Part shown: piece by piece, positions 10,116 to 19,780 of the stretch
Layout: every line of letters begins with the position of its first letter
Position numbering within the stretch: position 1 is the first letter of the stretch
Assembly (NCBI GenBank): GCA_021796895.1
Contig: JAKABN010000004.1
Span: forward strand, 1-37,826
Length of the DNA stretch: 37,826 bases
Origin: Thermoplasmata archaeon
GTDB lineage: Archaea > Thermoplasmatota > Thermoplasmata > Sysuiplasmatales > Sysuiplasmataceae
Direction of reading: 5' to 3'
Notes under the pieces: generated by a model
What the model was told of the DNA's origin: nothing
Database searches by the model: none
The model's input: only the letters and a program-made list of their open reading frames with translations
Program-made: the position numbers and the translations under genes

Positions 10116-10619
10116 ATGAAGATACAGGGATGCTCAATGCCAATAGCCATTGAAATGCTTTTCAGAAACGGTATACTCCGGTCGCACTGGCTGAAGAGAG
10201 CCGCGGCAGGACTGATTGATATATTGACTGTTTTTGTTCCGGTGTGGGCGGTGGGGAGCACATTCGGCTTCGGTAGGCTCTACTTTGAGCTCTTCGCTGG
10301 CGTATCGTCCGGCGTGTGCTGGTTCATTTACTCGACTGCGTCGGAATACTTCTACGGATACACTCTCGGGAAGAAGATTACAGGATTACGAGTCTCTTCG
10401 GAGAAAGGACAGATATCGCTGCATGAAGCTGTCTTCCGCAACATAACCAAACTCTTCTGGTACATACTGCTGCCGCTTGACGTCATTCTGGGGCTGTTCA
10501 CGTACGGGGATCCGAGACAGAGATTCACAGACAGGGTATTCGGCACCACGGTCGTTTCGACGCACCCTGCAAGTTCCATGATAAAGGTGAAGCTCAGACA
10601 CATAAGAAGTTACGAATGA
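10116..10619 (+). CDS. RDD-family membrane protein
   Basis: KRAAAGLIDILTVFVPVW...YGYTLGKKITGLRVSSEKGQISLHEAVFRNITK...QRFTDRVFGTTVV: RDD domain architecture. Confidence 0.85.
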   Translation: MKIQGCSMPIAIEMLFRNGILRSHWLKRAAAGLIDILTVFVPVWAVGSTFGFGRLYFELFAGVSSGVCWFIYSTASEYFYGYTLGKKITGLRVSSEKGQISLHEAVFRNITKLFWYILLPLDVILGLFTYGDPRQRFTDRVFGTTVVSTHPASSMIKVKLRHIRSYE

Positions 10620-10622
10620 TAC

Positions 10623-11345
10623 TCATTCGAAAAGAGTGAAACCGTCGGTAGTTATGGAATATTGCAATATTTTTGTTCTCTCCGGAAAATTCTTCACCTT
10701 GCTCACGATGAGATTGTTTTCGAATTTCTTACCCACACGATCTCTCTCCAGTTCAAGCATCGTATCGCAGAGAGCATATATGGAGTTCTGAGTGCGCGTA
10801 TCAAAAACGCCCTTTGTCATCGTCATAAGCAATGTGCCCCGGCTGCGCTTGTTGTAAGCCTTAAGCGTTCTGAGCGCGCCGAGCACTTCCTCGACGCCGT
10901 AATTGTCCAGAAAGAAGTCCAGAGAGTCGACAGTTATTCTGAATGGAGGTTTTATTTTGAATATTTCATGGGTGAGAAATGTGAGAAAATTAAACGGCCG
11001 CACGCCTTCGGGAGCACTCTCGAACACGTCTACAACCTTGATGCCCTCCTGCCTGTACCTGGTGACCTCGAGTCTTCTCAGAAGCACAGAATCGTAATAC
11101 TTGTCCCCTATGTCTATGATTTCAAGTTCAGGACGCCAGCCGAAACGGGTTATGGTGGATATTACCTCCTCCTTGCTGTCCATTGTGGAAAAATAGTAGC
11201 TCTTCTCATCGCCCACGGATGCAAACTGCTTTGCCAGAACCCCGAGCCCCGAACCCGTATCGCCCACTATGGCGCACAGTGTTCCCTCCGCGAACCCGCC
11301 TCCGAGGGCTGAATCCAGATGTTTTATGCCGGACGTGACTGGCAT
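10623..11345 (-). CDS. KaiC/RadA-like P-loop ATPase domain protein with degenerate Walker A
   Basis: SGIKHLDSALGGGFAEGTLCAIVGDTGSGLGVLAKQF is a KaiC-like N-terminus, but GxxxxGK(S/T) reads GDTGSGLG. Confidence 0.8.
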   Translation of the reverse strand: MPVTSGIKHLDSALGGGFAEGTLCAIVGDTGSGLGVLAKQFASVGDEKSYYFSTMDSKEEVISTITRFGWRPELEIIDIGDKYYDSVLLRRLEVTRYRQEGIKVVDVFESAPEGVRPFNFLTFLTHEIFKIKPPFRITVDSLDFFLDNYGVEEVLGALRTLKAYNKRSRGTLLMTMTKGVFDTRTQNSIYALCDTMLELERDRVGKKFENNLIVSKVKNFPERTKILQYSITTDGFTLFE

Positions 11346-11911
11346 CAGTCACCACCGTATCTGATTGTTTTGTCGCTGACGAGTCCCAGCAGCGTGCTCA
11401 CTTCCTGAGTCTGCTGCTCATTTATGCTGAGCATCAGTATCATTGCACCCCTCGAACGCAGACCGTTAACCATGATGTGCAGAAATTCGCCCATTATCTT
11501 CCAGTCGTTGTGTATATGCAGGGTGTTGATGGAATCCACGATTACCAGCACCGTCTTATCCGGTGACTTTCTCCTGACAAATTCAACCTTGAGCATTATG
11601 TTCTCGAGCATTGTCGGGCTCTCAATAAGAATGACGTTTTCGGGGCTTCCGTGCTGGCCGGTCATCATGCTCGAAATGCAGTCTATGAATCTGACGTGAC
11701 TCGTGTCCACGCCTATCATCTTCATGGCGTTGATTATCGCCTCGGCAGGAACAGTCGAAGCAACGTAGATTATCTGCATGTTCTTGTTCCGGTGGTTCAG
11801 CATGCCCTTTATCGCGTCGAAATAAACTTCGGTGCCGATTTCGAGCGAAGTGGAGGTGCTAGGCTCGAGCTTCTGCATCTCTCCCGCCACCTGTACGGAC
11901 ACATCTATCAT
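11345..11911 (-). CDS. KaiC-like/RecA-fold protein lacking Walker A
   Basis: ...KTVLVIVDSINTLHIHNDWKIMGEFLHIMVNGLRSRGAMILMLSINEQQTQEVSTLLGLVSDKTIRYGGD resembles the KaiC/RAD55 C-terminal half; no P-loop seen. Abuts the downstream gene at 11345 and overlaps the upstream gene by 4 nt. Confidence 0.65.
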   Translation of the reverse strand: MIDVSVQVAGEMQKLEPSTSTSLEIGTEVYFDAIKGMLNHRNKNMQIIYVASTVPAEAIINAMKMIGVDTSHVRFIDCISSMMTGQHGSPENVILIESPTMLENIMLKVEFVRRKSPDKTVLVIVDSINTLHIHNDWKIMGEFLHIMVNGLRSRGAMILMLSINEQQTQEVSTLLGLVSDKTIRYGGD

Positions 11912-12684
11912 GCACTGCCACCTTTCAGAAGAGGGACGAGCAGCGTACCAGCGGTAGACAGGTCAAGCACATACTTCGCTCTGGAATGTGATGTCCCGCG
12001 CATCTTTATGACCTGCAGCGTCCTGAGGAGGTCTCCGTTTCTCTCCATGTTTCCCATCAGTATGACACCGTCTGCAACAGCCTCCTCCACGCCGTATTTC
12101 GAATAGCTGGAATCGGCGGCCGTCATTTCAGATATCACAAGCGATGTTGTGCCGAGTCCGGACAGCATCTTGCTGAGGCCGAGCATCAGATTCCTCAGTT
12201 TCTCCTGAGTATCCAGCTGGTAGGCTATCGAAGTTATGGAATCGATGACGAGTCTTCTCGCCTTAGTCTCTCTGGTCAAATCTCCGAGAGCGACGACTAG
12301 CAGATCGACGTCTTCAAGTGACATCTTATCCCGCTTGAAACCCAGCCTGCTGTATATCGCCGATATGTCAATGAATGTCATCTTGCCGCTCTTGATAAGG
12401 TCCCTGCGGAAGAAATCATATGGGATCATGTTCGCGATGAGTTTTTCGAATGGCTCCGTTACGGAAAGATAGAGCCCGTTTTCACCGCTCACTGCGCCAT
12501 GGAGGAGAAATTCAAGCGAAAGTGAAGTCTTGCCTGTGCCGCAGTTACCGGTAAGCAGGATTGTGTTGTTTCGTGGAATGCCGCCGCCGAGTATACTGTC
12601 GAGCCCTTCGATTCCTGTGAGACACTTTTCTCTGCCTATGCTGCCCAGCGTGGCAGATTTTATTTCCTCCTGCGATGTCTTCAT
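11908..12684 (-). CDS. KaiC/RAD55-family RecA superfamily ATPase (canonical)
   Basis: TGIEGLDSILGGGIPRNNTILLTGNCGTGKTSLSLEFLLHGA (intact Walker A) and RRLVIDSITSIAY (Walker B). Confidence 0.9.
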   Translation of the reverse strand: MKTSQEEIKSATLGSIGREKCLTGIEGLDSILGGGIPRNNTILLTGNCGTGKTSLSLEFLLHGAVSGENGLYLSVTEPFEKLIANMIPYDFFRRDLIKSGKMTFIDISAIYSRLGFKRDKMSLEDVDLLVVALGDLTRETKARRLVIDSITSIAYQLDTQEKLRNLMLGLSKMLSGLGTTSLVISEMTAADSSYSKYGVEEAVADGVILMGNMERNGDLLRTLQVIKMRGTSHSRAKYVLDLSTAGTLLVPLLKGGSA

Positions 12685-13184
12685 AAGAATCTTGTAGACA
12701 ACCGGGCAATACGATTAATAACCTTTTTTACGGAAGTGGCAGCAGTTGATAATCGGTTGCGGAGTGGGAGGTTCACGCGATGCATGCGGATCCGGTAACT
12801 GTCGCCTCCTTAACGCTCCATCCCTTTGAGTACCGTCGAACGTGCCTCTCATCTCCTGCAGCGGGAAGGATGCGCAACCTGCAACTGAGCTCACAAACAG
12901 GAACGAAAGTGACAGAATCGCAAACTGAGCGAAGACGCCGATCCTGTGTCCCATATCTGCCCTGTCTCCGGTAAAATGTGTCTGTTCCCAGCATTTCGAT
13001 ACGGTTCATAATACATTCGAAAAAACAGTCCGACTTACCAACGGCAGACACAGGTATGGTGCAACCGTCGATAGCAGTGTTCAAAATTGACACCGGTAGG
13101 CTTAAAATATCACCCGAATGCTTTTGATTGCGAAGTGCACCGCATGGAGTTACGAACGGTGCAAAAACAACGGGAAGTAATTAA

Positions 13185-14438
13185 ATGGCTGAACAACTGG
13201 ATCAGTTTGAGATTGCGGTAGCGCAGATAAAGAAAGCGGCAAAGATACTGAACCTGGATGCGGGCATGGTGGAAATACTGACACATCCCAAGAGGGAGCT
13301 GACAGTTAATTTCCCGGTGCGGATGGATGACGACTCAGTGCGTGTGTTTACCGGATACCGTGTGCAGTACAACTATTCCCGCGGGCCCTGCAAAGGCGGA
13401 GTGAGGTACCACCCGAAAGTCACGCTCAATGAGGTCAGGGCACTTGCAGCATGGATGACATGGAAGACGGCCGTCGTGAATCTGCCCTTCGGAGGCGCCA
13501 AGGGGGGCATAATCGTGGACCCGAAGAAGCTGAGCCGCAATGAACTCGAAAGACTCACAAGAAGATACACGTCTGAGATAAGCATAATAATCGGGCCGGA
13601 GAAGGATATTCCAGCACCGGATGTCTATACAGATTCTCAGACCATGGCATGGATGATGGACACATACAGCATGATAAAGGGCTATTCGGTTCCGGGCGTT
13701 GTAACGGGCAAGCCTCTGAGCGTCGGAGGTTCGGAAGGCCGCAGCGATGCCACGGCAAGGGGCGCCATGTATGTTGCAAAGGCAGCCGCAAAAACTGCTG
13801 GAATAGACACAAAAAAGGCGACAGTTGCAGTCCAGGGATACGGGAACGCTGGTTCAATTGGCGCGAGACTCTTCCACAGCGATCTTGGTGCCAGAGTTGT
13901 TGCGGTCAGCGACAGCAGGGGAGGCATATACCTCAAAGAGGGAATAGACCTGCAGAAGCTCGACGCACATAAGGCGAAGAGCGGATCTGTCATCAATTTT
14001 CCCGGAAGCAGAAATATTTCCAACGAAGAACTCCTGACGCTGGACGTTGACATACTCGTGCCTGCGGCACTGGAGAACCAGATTACTGAAAAGAACGCCT
14101 CACTGATAAAGGCGAAGATGGTTGTGGAGGAGGCAAACGGACCAACTACACCGGCGGCGGACGAGATACTGTTCAAAAACGGTGTTTTCCTCCTGCCGGA
14201 TGTCCTGGCAAATGCCGGCGGGGTAACGGTCAGTTACTTCGAATGGGTTCAGGACATACAGAGTTTCTTCTGGTCGCTGGAGGAAGTGAACCAGAAGCTG
14301 CAGAGGGTAATGACGACAGCCTATGAAGGAATACTCCCGATTTCGAAGAAGGAGAACATAGACATGAGGACTGCTGCATATGTGTACGCGGTAAAGAAGG
14401 TTGTAGACGCCCACATTGCGAGAGGTCTCTGGCCCTGA
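13185..14438 (+). CDS. gdhA: Glutamate dehydrogenase
   Basis: PVRMDDDSVRVFTGYRVQYNYSRGPCKGGVRYHP, WMTWKTAVVNLPFGGAKGGI, PAPDVYTDSQTMAWMMDTYS, AVQGYGNAGSIGA. Confidence 0.97.
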   Translation: MAEQLDQFEIAVAQIKKAAKILNLDAGMVEILTHPKRELTVNFPVRMDDDSVRVFTGYRVQYNYSRGPCKGGVRYHPKVTLNEVRALAAWMTWKTAVVNLPFGGAKGGIIVDPKKLSRNELERLTRRYTSEISIIIGPEKDIPAPDVYTDSQTMAWMMDTYSMIKGYSVPGVVTGKPLSVGGSEGRSDATARGAMYVAKAAAKTAGIDTKKATVAVQGYGNAGSIGARLFHSDLGARVVAVSDSRGGIYLKEGIDLQKLDAHKAKSGSVINFPGSRNISNEELLTLDVDILVPAALENQITEKNASLIKAKMVVEEANGPTTPAADEILFKNGVFLLPDVLANAGGVTVSYFEWVQDIQSFFWSLEEVNQKLQRVMTTAYEGILPISKKENIDMRTAAYVYAVKKVVDAHIARGLWP

Positions 14439-14497
14439 GCCGGTGCTGGCGCGTGATTATGCCCGTTCCTGAAAATAAACCACTTACACCTTCTTTT

Positions 14498-15082
14498 TCA
14501 TATGAGCTTCAGCAGGTCCGACTTGGTTATGATCCCCGATATCTTTCCGCGCCTCTGCACGAGCACGGCCGGACTGTGATACAGAAGTGTGGCAACGGTC
14601 TCCACAGGAGTTTCTTCAGGAATGACAGGATAGGCTTCGTTCATCACTTCCTCCACCCTTATACCAGACAGTTCATCTATGCTCAGTCCCTGTCTCAACT
14701 TGACCAGTATTGCCTCTTCTGAGATGCTCCCGACGACGCTCTCTCCGTTCATTACCGGCATCTGCGAATAACCGCGCTTCTTCATCGTCTCACTGACTTC
14801 AGCAAGTGTAGCATCATCGTTTATAGCGACTATCGAGGCGTGAAGAACATCCTTTGCACTCTTCCTGATCTTTCGGACCTTCCCCTCACTTTCCAGAGCA
14901 TTGAACACCCTTGTCACGATCTCGTAGCTCGCCGATATAGTGTTCCTCTCGAGTTTCGCAATTGTCGACTGGCTCACTTGCGACACTCTTGCAAGCTCAT
15001 TCTGCGTCATGTCCAGCTGCTTTCGCATCTTCTTTATGTCGCCGATTGCGGGAAAAGGCATCGTTGCAGTTATGGCGTTCAC
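14498..15082 (-). CDS. HTH (XRE) plus CBS-pair transcriptional regulator
   Basis: N-terminal MRKQLDMTQNELARVSQVSQSTIAKLERNTISASYEIVTRVFNALE (HTH_3), then two CBS repeats (DDATLAEVSETMKKRGYSQMPVMNGESVVGSI and EETPVETVATLLYHSPAVLVQRRGKISGIITKSDLLKLI). Confidence 0.92.
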   Translation of the reverse strand: MNAITATMPFPAIGDIKKMRKQLDMTQNELARVSQVSQSTIAKLERNTISASYEIVTRVFNALESEGKVRKIRKSAKDVLHASIVAINDDATLAEVSETMKKRGYSQMPVMNGESVVGSISEEAILVKLRQGLSIDELSGIRVEEVMNEAYPVIPEETPVETVATLLYHSPAVLVQRRGKISGIITKSDLLKLI

Positions 15083-15293
15083 ATATTAATTCATATTGGA
15101 ATACAAAGACGCGTTTTTCAAACACCGGAGGTGCATGGAGGATTCGAACGAGACGCATCATTGAAGCCGCGGGCAATTGCTGAACGGTGCGTTTTAGCCT
15201 CATTGCAAAACAAAAATCCCGCTGAACATCATATTCTGTTACGAATTTTTATATCAACGTTGGTTTTATTAAAGTTCAACATGAGAACCAGGC

Positions 15294-16574
15294 ATGAGTG
15301 AATACGTGACGAATGTGAATGAAAGGCATGGAAGCTTCGCAAAGGGGCTCTTCTGCAAGGAGTGCGGTAAATCTTTTCCACTTTCAATGTCCAATGCGTG
15401 TGACGAATGCTTTGCGCCGCTTGAGGTGCGCTATGATGAGACAAGGGTGGAAAACGCCCTGAACAGGAAGAGCATAAGCGGCGGACCGTCCAGCATATGG
15501 AGGTACTGGCCGCTTCTTCCCGTCAATCCGGAATCTGGCATGGCCGGACTCAATCCGGGATTCACTCCCCTGCGGAATTGCAGGAATCTTGCGGAAGAGA
15601 TAGGAGTAAAAGAACTGTTCATCAAGGATGATACGGTAAATCCAACTTATTCATTCAAGGACAGGCCGGTGGCCGTGTCTATTCCCAAAATACTGGAATT
15701 CGGACTCGCGGGAGTCGGATGTGCATCCACTGGTAACCTCGCCGGGGCGACTGCCGCGGCTGCTGCGAGATACCGCATTCCGTGTTATGTCATAGTGCCG
15801 TCGGACACAGATCACGCAAAGATTCTTTCTGCCCTGGCATACGGTGCAAAGGTAATCTCAGTCGAGGGAACCTATGACGACGCCAACAGGATTTCAAACC
15901 TTGTAACAGACAGGCTGAACGTGGGTTTCGTGAACATCAATCTGAGACCGTATTATGTTGAAGGATCAAAGACGCTGTCCATGGAGGTCGTTGAGCAGCT
16001 TGGATGGGAGGAACCTGACAGGATAATCGTGCCGGTAGGATCAGGAGCTCTGCTGACGGCAGTGAATAAGGGATTCGGAGAATTCAGGCAATACGGCATC
16101 AGCGAAGGAAATTGCATTATCTCGGGAGCCCAGCCCTCGGGCTGTGCAACAGTGGCAGACGCATATGCAAGAGGTGACAACGTCATCAGGCCCGTGCTTA
16201 AACCGGCTACAATTGCTGAATCTCTTGCAATAGGCAACCCTGCTTCCGGTCCGGAAGCCCTTTCTGTGATAAGGAATACGGGCGGTTTCGCGGATGCACC
16301 GTCGGACGAAGAGATTATCGAAGGTCAGATGCTCCTGGCAAGGAAGGAGGGAATATTCAGCGAGCCCGCGGGCGGCACGGTCATCGCCTCTCTCAAAAGG
16401 AAGGTTGAAGACGGAACAATAAGCAGGGATGAAAGGGTCGTTTGCCTCATTACTGGCAACGGACTCAAGACACCATCCCACCTGACGGGGAGTGTTGTGG
16501 GCAGCACATATGAAGTGAAATCGGAGATTGAGAGCGTACTGCCGATTTTCGGGCGCAATGCCATCAGGGTGTGA
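15294..16574 (+). CDS. thrC: Threonine synthase
   Basis: Zinc-ribbon-like N-terminus (CKECGKSF...CDECFAPL), NPTYSFKDRPVAVSI PLP-lysine motif, CASTGNLAGATAAAAARYRIPCYVIVP, VPVGSGALLTAV. Confidence 0.94.
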   Translation: MSEYVTNVNERHGSFAKGLFCKECGKSFPLSMSNACDECFAPLEVRYDETRVENALNRKSISGGPSSIWRYWPLLPVNPESGMAGLNPGFTPLRNCRNLAEEIGVKELFIKDDTVNPTYSFKDRPVAVSIPKILEFGLAGVGCASTGNLAGATAAAAARYRIPCYVIVPSDTDHAKILSALAYGAKVISVEGTYDDANRISNLVTDRLNVGFVNINLRPYYVEGSKTLSMEVVEQLGWEEPDRIIVPVGSGALLTAVNKGFGEFRQYGISEGNCIISGAQPSGCATVADAYARGDNVIRPVLKPATIAESLAIGNPASGPEALSVIRNTGGFADAPSDEEIIEGQMLLARKEGIFSEPAGGTVIASLKRKVEDGTISRDERVVCLITGNGLKTPSHLTGSVVGSTYEVKSEIESVLPIFGRNAIRV

Positions 16575-16578
16575 TTGA

Positions 16579-16857
16579 ATGGTGACTGTAAATTTCTCGT
16601 CCTCGATGCAGTCGATTACCAAAGGCAGCAGAGAGATGGAAATAGATTTTGAAGGATCTGTCGACAAGCTGTTTGAAAAGCTGGGAGGCATTTTCGGCGA
16701 GGAATTCAAGAGAAGGATATACCAGGAAGAGAGCGTGCTGAGGCGCTACATCAATGTATACGTCGACGGAAAAGACATCAGGTTTCTGGATGGAGAGAGA
16801 ACTGCCGTCAGGCGTGACTCCACGGTAGATGTCGTGCCCGCGGTATCCGGCGGGTAA
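16579..16857 (+). CDS. MoaD/ThiS-like ubiquitin-fold protein (SAMP-like) with C-terminal GG
   Basis: Ends DSTVDVVPAVSGG*; INVYVDGKDIRFLDGERTAVRRDSTVDVVPAVSGG is the MoaD/ThiS C-terminal signature; 4-nt gap after thrC. Confidence 0.88.
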   Translation: MVTVNFSSSMQSITKGSREMEIDFEGSVDKLFEKLGGIFGEEFKRRIYQEESVLRRYINVYVDGKDIRFLDGERTAVRRDSTVDVVPAVSGG

Positions 16858-16973
16858 CAGTGTATTTTGAAGTGAGTCCGCCTGCATGTGGCTAGCGGTT
16901 TCGGGCGATTGCAGCATTGCGATTTAGCGTCACCTTCGGGTAAACTTAATTAGACAGAGGGACTACTGTCCTG

Positions 16974-17147
16974 ATGATACTAATGCAGTGCATCGAATGC
17001 CAGATGCCAGTCGAGCTAATAGACCTCAAGAAGTTCAGCGATCTCATGAGTCCGGCAGGCTTTGTGATTCTTTGCAGAGGCTGCGCCGAGGGAAGAGGAC
17101 TGCACTGGGATAAAGGCAAACTCTGTGAAGCTTCTCTCAATGACTGA
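16974..17147 (+). CDS. Small (57 aa) putative zinc-ribbon protein
   Basis: MILMQCIECQMPVELIDLKKFSDLMSPAGFVILCRGCAEGRGLHWDKGKLCEASLND*, with CxxC...CxxC pairs. Below the ORF-track cutoff. Confidence 0.6.
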   Translation: MILMQCIECQMPVELIDLKKFSDLMSPAGFVILCRGCAEGRGLHWDKGKLCEASLND

Positions 17148-17271
17148 GCGGCGGAACTTCACTGCGCCTGTGCAGCATACGGGCCACGATTCTCTGAGAA
17201 ATTTGCCGGAGGCTCATTGGCAATCGTTTGCAGTGAATGCAACATGCGCATATCCCCATGAGATGCGTGGC

Positions 17272-19359
17272 TCAATGCACTCGCCTGAGAAGATCGGCGG
17301 GATTGTCAGCGGGAGCAGAGCATGTTCTTCCCGTGCAGAGAAAGGCCGTCGGGCCGCGGGATGATGCGGATTTCAGAATCATCGAACGGACTTCTTCCGA
17401 ATATTTCGGAACCGTTGCCGAATGAGTGTCGACGCAAACCACCTCCTTGCCCGGAAGATATATCATTCCGGCCGTGCGCCTCAATTCCCGAAACTCTGAT
17501 GATGATGAGTCGCCCGCAATGACAATCTGAGGGACGCCGTTCATCTGCATATCCATGGCCTGGAACATTGCGCCCGCAAAGGTGCCTGACTCCAGACATC
17601 GCACGGCCGAAGATTTCAGTATTTTCTCTGAAAAACTTTCGAGTCTTAACTCACCTGTCAGAGAAGCCATCCGCTGAAAGAACATCGATGCGCAGGCATT
17701 TGAAGAGGCGCCGGGTGAATCGAATATCTGCACATTGTTCGAGGAGAGCATGTCTATGTCATTCTCTGAGTCAATTCTTCGGCTTGTATCGTTCAGAGCG
17801 CCGGAAGGAAGTGCGTAATCACGCTCCAGGATATCTGCAACATTCCCCGCGGCAGCAATGTACGCTTCGTCGCCGTGATAGCAGAAAGCGTCTATCAGTG
17901 CGTGACCCATGTGAACCTGATCCTCCAGCATGCCACTTACTGAGTGACCTGAACCGGCTGCATGAAAAAAGCCGTGGCCGGTGTCATAGAGGGAGGACAG
18001 CGCGAAGTCTAAGGCACTCCTGCATGCCGATGCGACACGGTCATCCATTAATGTCCTGGCGTACTCGTAAAGCGAACTTATGACCATTCCGTTCCAGTTG
18101 GAAAACACTGTTCTGTCGACGCCCGGCGACGGCCTGCGGCTCCTTGCTTCAAGCATATCGTTCTTCGCAGAAGAAATCAGTTTCAGCGTTTCGTCTATTC
18201 CGAGCGACATGCTCGCCGCGACCTCGTCCGCGCTCATGGCCCGGTAAAGCACATGCCTGTCTCTTCTGCCGTGCATTTCGGCCGTGCCGCGTATGTGGAA
18301 GTAGAGTGAGGCAGCCTCCCTTTCCCTTCCAGAAACTGCTCCGGACAGCTCCGCAGGTGTCCATGTCCAGTAATCGCCGTCGTCGCCAGGAAAAGCGTCG
18401 GCATCCTGGCTGGCAAAAAATCCGTTGTATCCGGAAAGGGTGTTCATCAGGAACCTGGAGATACCATCGGCCGTTCTCCTGTACTCTTCATCGTGGAATA
18501 TCTGGTAGCCGTGCAGATAGTTGCGGAGGAGGGCCGCATTGTCGTAGGCCATTTTTTCAAAATGCGGCACTATCCATATGTGATCCGTGGAATACCTGTG
18601 AAAACCTCCACCGATCTGATCGTAAACACCGCCTGACTGCATCCTGTTGAGCGTCATGAGTATTATCGGCACAACGTCCGTGACTCCTCTGCTCTGTTGC
18701 GCCATCAGAAATTCCATGGCGGCAGCGTGTGGAAATTTTGGTGCATGCCCGAAACCGCCGTTCGCTCTGTCCGCTTCGCCGATCATCTGGTGAACCGCTG
18801 CAGAAATAATTGAAGGCTTCAGCTCGCCCGGAGTATCATGCTTCTCCTGCCTGATTGCGGCGGCGACGCGTCTCGCTGCATCTCTGGCGTCGCTGCCGTC
18901 ACCGGAATAGTAGGAACTGATCTTTTCCAGGACTTCCAGGAATCCGGGCATTCCTCCCGAGGACTCCGGAGGAAAATAAGTACCGCCGTAAAATGGTCTG
19001 CCACTGTCGTCGGTGAAAACTGTCAGCGGCCATCCTCCCTGACCGGTCATCGCATTAACAGCCTTCTGATATCTCGCATCGATGTCGGGGCGTTCGTCCC
19101 TGTCGACCTTGATTGCAACAAAACTGCTGTTAATCCTCTCGGCAATTGATTCGTTCTCGTAGGTGCCGTCGTCCATAACATGGCACCAGTGACACCACGA
19201 TGCTCCGATATCGAGGAGAATCGGTTTTTTCTCCTTCCTGGCCCTGCTGAATGCCTCTTCACACCAGGGGAACCAGTCCACGCGCTGGTGAGAAGCCTGC
19301 CTGAGGTAAGTGCTGTGCTCGTCCTTCAACCTGTTATTGTGATTTTCGGGAGAGGACAT
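17272..19359 (-). CDS. DUF255 thioredoxin-fold / glycoside-hydrolase-like protein (YyaL/SSP411 family)
   Basis: [70 protein letters not shown]...[10 protein letters not shown] is the diagnostic N-terminus. Confidence 0.95.
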   Translation of the reverse strand: MSSPENHNNRLKDEHSTYLRQASHQRVDWFPWCEEAFSRARKEKKPILLDIGASWCHWCHVMDDGTYENESIAERINSSFVAIKVDRDERPDIDARYQKAVNAMTGQGGWPLTVFTDDSGRPFYGGTYFPPESSGGMPGFLEVLEKISSYYSGDGSDARDAARRVAAAIRQEKHDTPGELKPSIISAAVHQMIGEADRANGGFGHAPKFPHAAAMEFLMAQQSRGVTDVVPIILMTLNRMQSGGVYDQIGGGFHRYSTDHIWIVPHFEKMAYDNAALLRNYLHGYQIFHDEEYRRTADGISRFLMNTLSGYNGFFASQDADAFPGDDGDYWTWTPAELSGAVSGREREAASLYFHIRGTAEMHGRRDRHVLYRAMSADEVAASMSLGIDETLKLISSAKNDMLEARSRRPSPGVDRTVFSNWNGMVISSLYEYARTLMDDRVASACRSALDFALSSLYDTGHGFFHAAGSGHSVSGMLEDQVHMGHALIDAFCYHGDEAYIAAAGNVADILERDYALPSGALNDTSRRIDSENDIDMLSSNNVQIFDSPGASSNACASMFFQRMASLTGELRLESFSEKILKSSAVRCLESGTFAGAMFQAMDMQMNGVPQIVIAGDSSSSEFRELRRTAGMIYLPGKEVVCVDTHSATVPKYSEEVRSMILKSASSRGPTAFLCTGRTCSAPADNPADLLRRVH

Positions 19360-19436
19360 GCTTCAAATATTGAGCGTGCACATAGATATCGTTATTGTAG
19401 TTTTGAAATCTACAGCAGAGAGCAGTCAATACGCAA

Positions 19437-19464
19437 AAAATCGTGCGCAACGGCCCACGATTTT
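19437..19464. terminator. 9-bp hairpin within A/T runs, possible bidirectional terminator or structured leader
   Basis: AAAATCGTG-cgcaacggcc-CACGATTTT, flanked by A-rich and T-rich tracts. Confidence 0.5.
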
Positions 19465-19500
19465 AAAAAATTTAAAAATTTTTTATGTGACAAACAGGGA

Positions 19501-19535
19501 AAAGAAAAATGAAGGGAAGAGTTTTTAGCCCTTCA
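19501..19535 (-). terminator. Hairpin plus U-run terminator downstream of the 18-aa micro-ORF
   Basis: On the - strand: TGAAGGG-ctaaaaactctt-CCCTTCA followed by TTTTTCTTT. Confidence 0.6.
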
Positions 19536-19548
19536 AAAATTCAGGCGA

Positions 19549-19605
19549 TTATTTCTTTCCCTTCTTTGCCTTTTTTGCAGTCTTTGCCTTCTTCTTAGCT
19601 GGCAA
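19549..19605 (-). CDS. 18-aa Lys/Ala-rich basic peptide
   Basis: TTG start: MPAKKKAKTAKKAKKGKK*. Preceded by GGAGTGAT (SD-like) 5 nt upstream and by an in-frame TGA, so TTG is the only plausible start; followed by a hairpin/U-run. Confidence 0.5.
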   Translation of the reverse strand: MPAKKKAKTAKKAKKGKK

Positions 19606-19780
19606 AAAGCATCACTCCGCCGGGGGCATATACTTTCATGCAAATAAAATCTCGCTAAGAAACGCAATGACGTTTTGACTCACATTTCATATCTCAAATT
19701 GTGTTTTTTTCAAAAACGATCTCCGCCGAAAATATGAATCTTTCCTGCAATCGGAGAAAATTCCTGCAGATTGAACCGAT

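Noticed and set aside
10662-11312. 216-aa + strand ORF opposite the KaiC-like gene
   Set aside because: Antisense; the - strand shows the KaiC framework and start/stop coupling.
17568-18650. + strand ORFs of 171 and 168 aa opposite the DUF255 gene
   Set aside because: Arg/Cys/His-rich antisense translations; the - strand frame is a clear known family.
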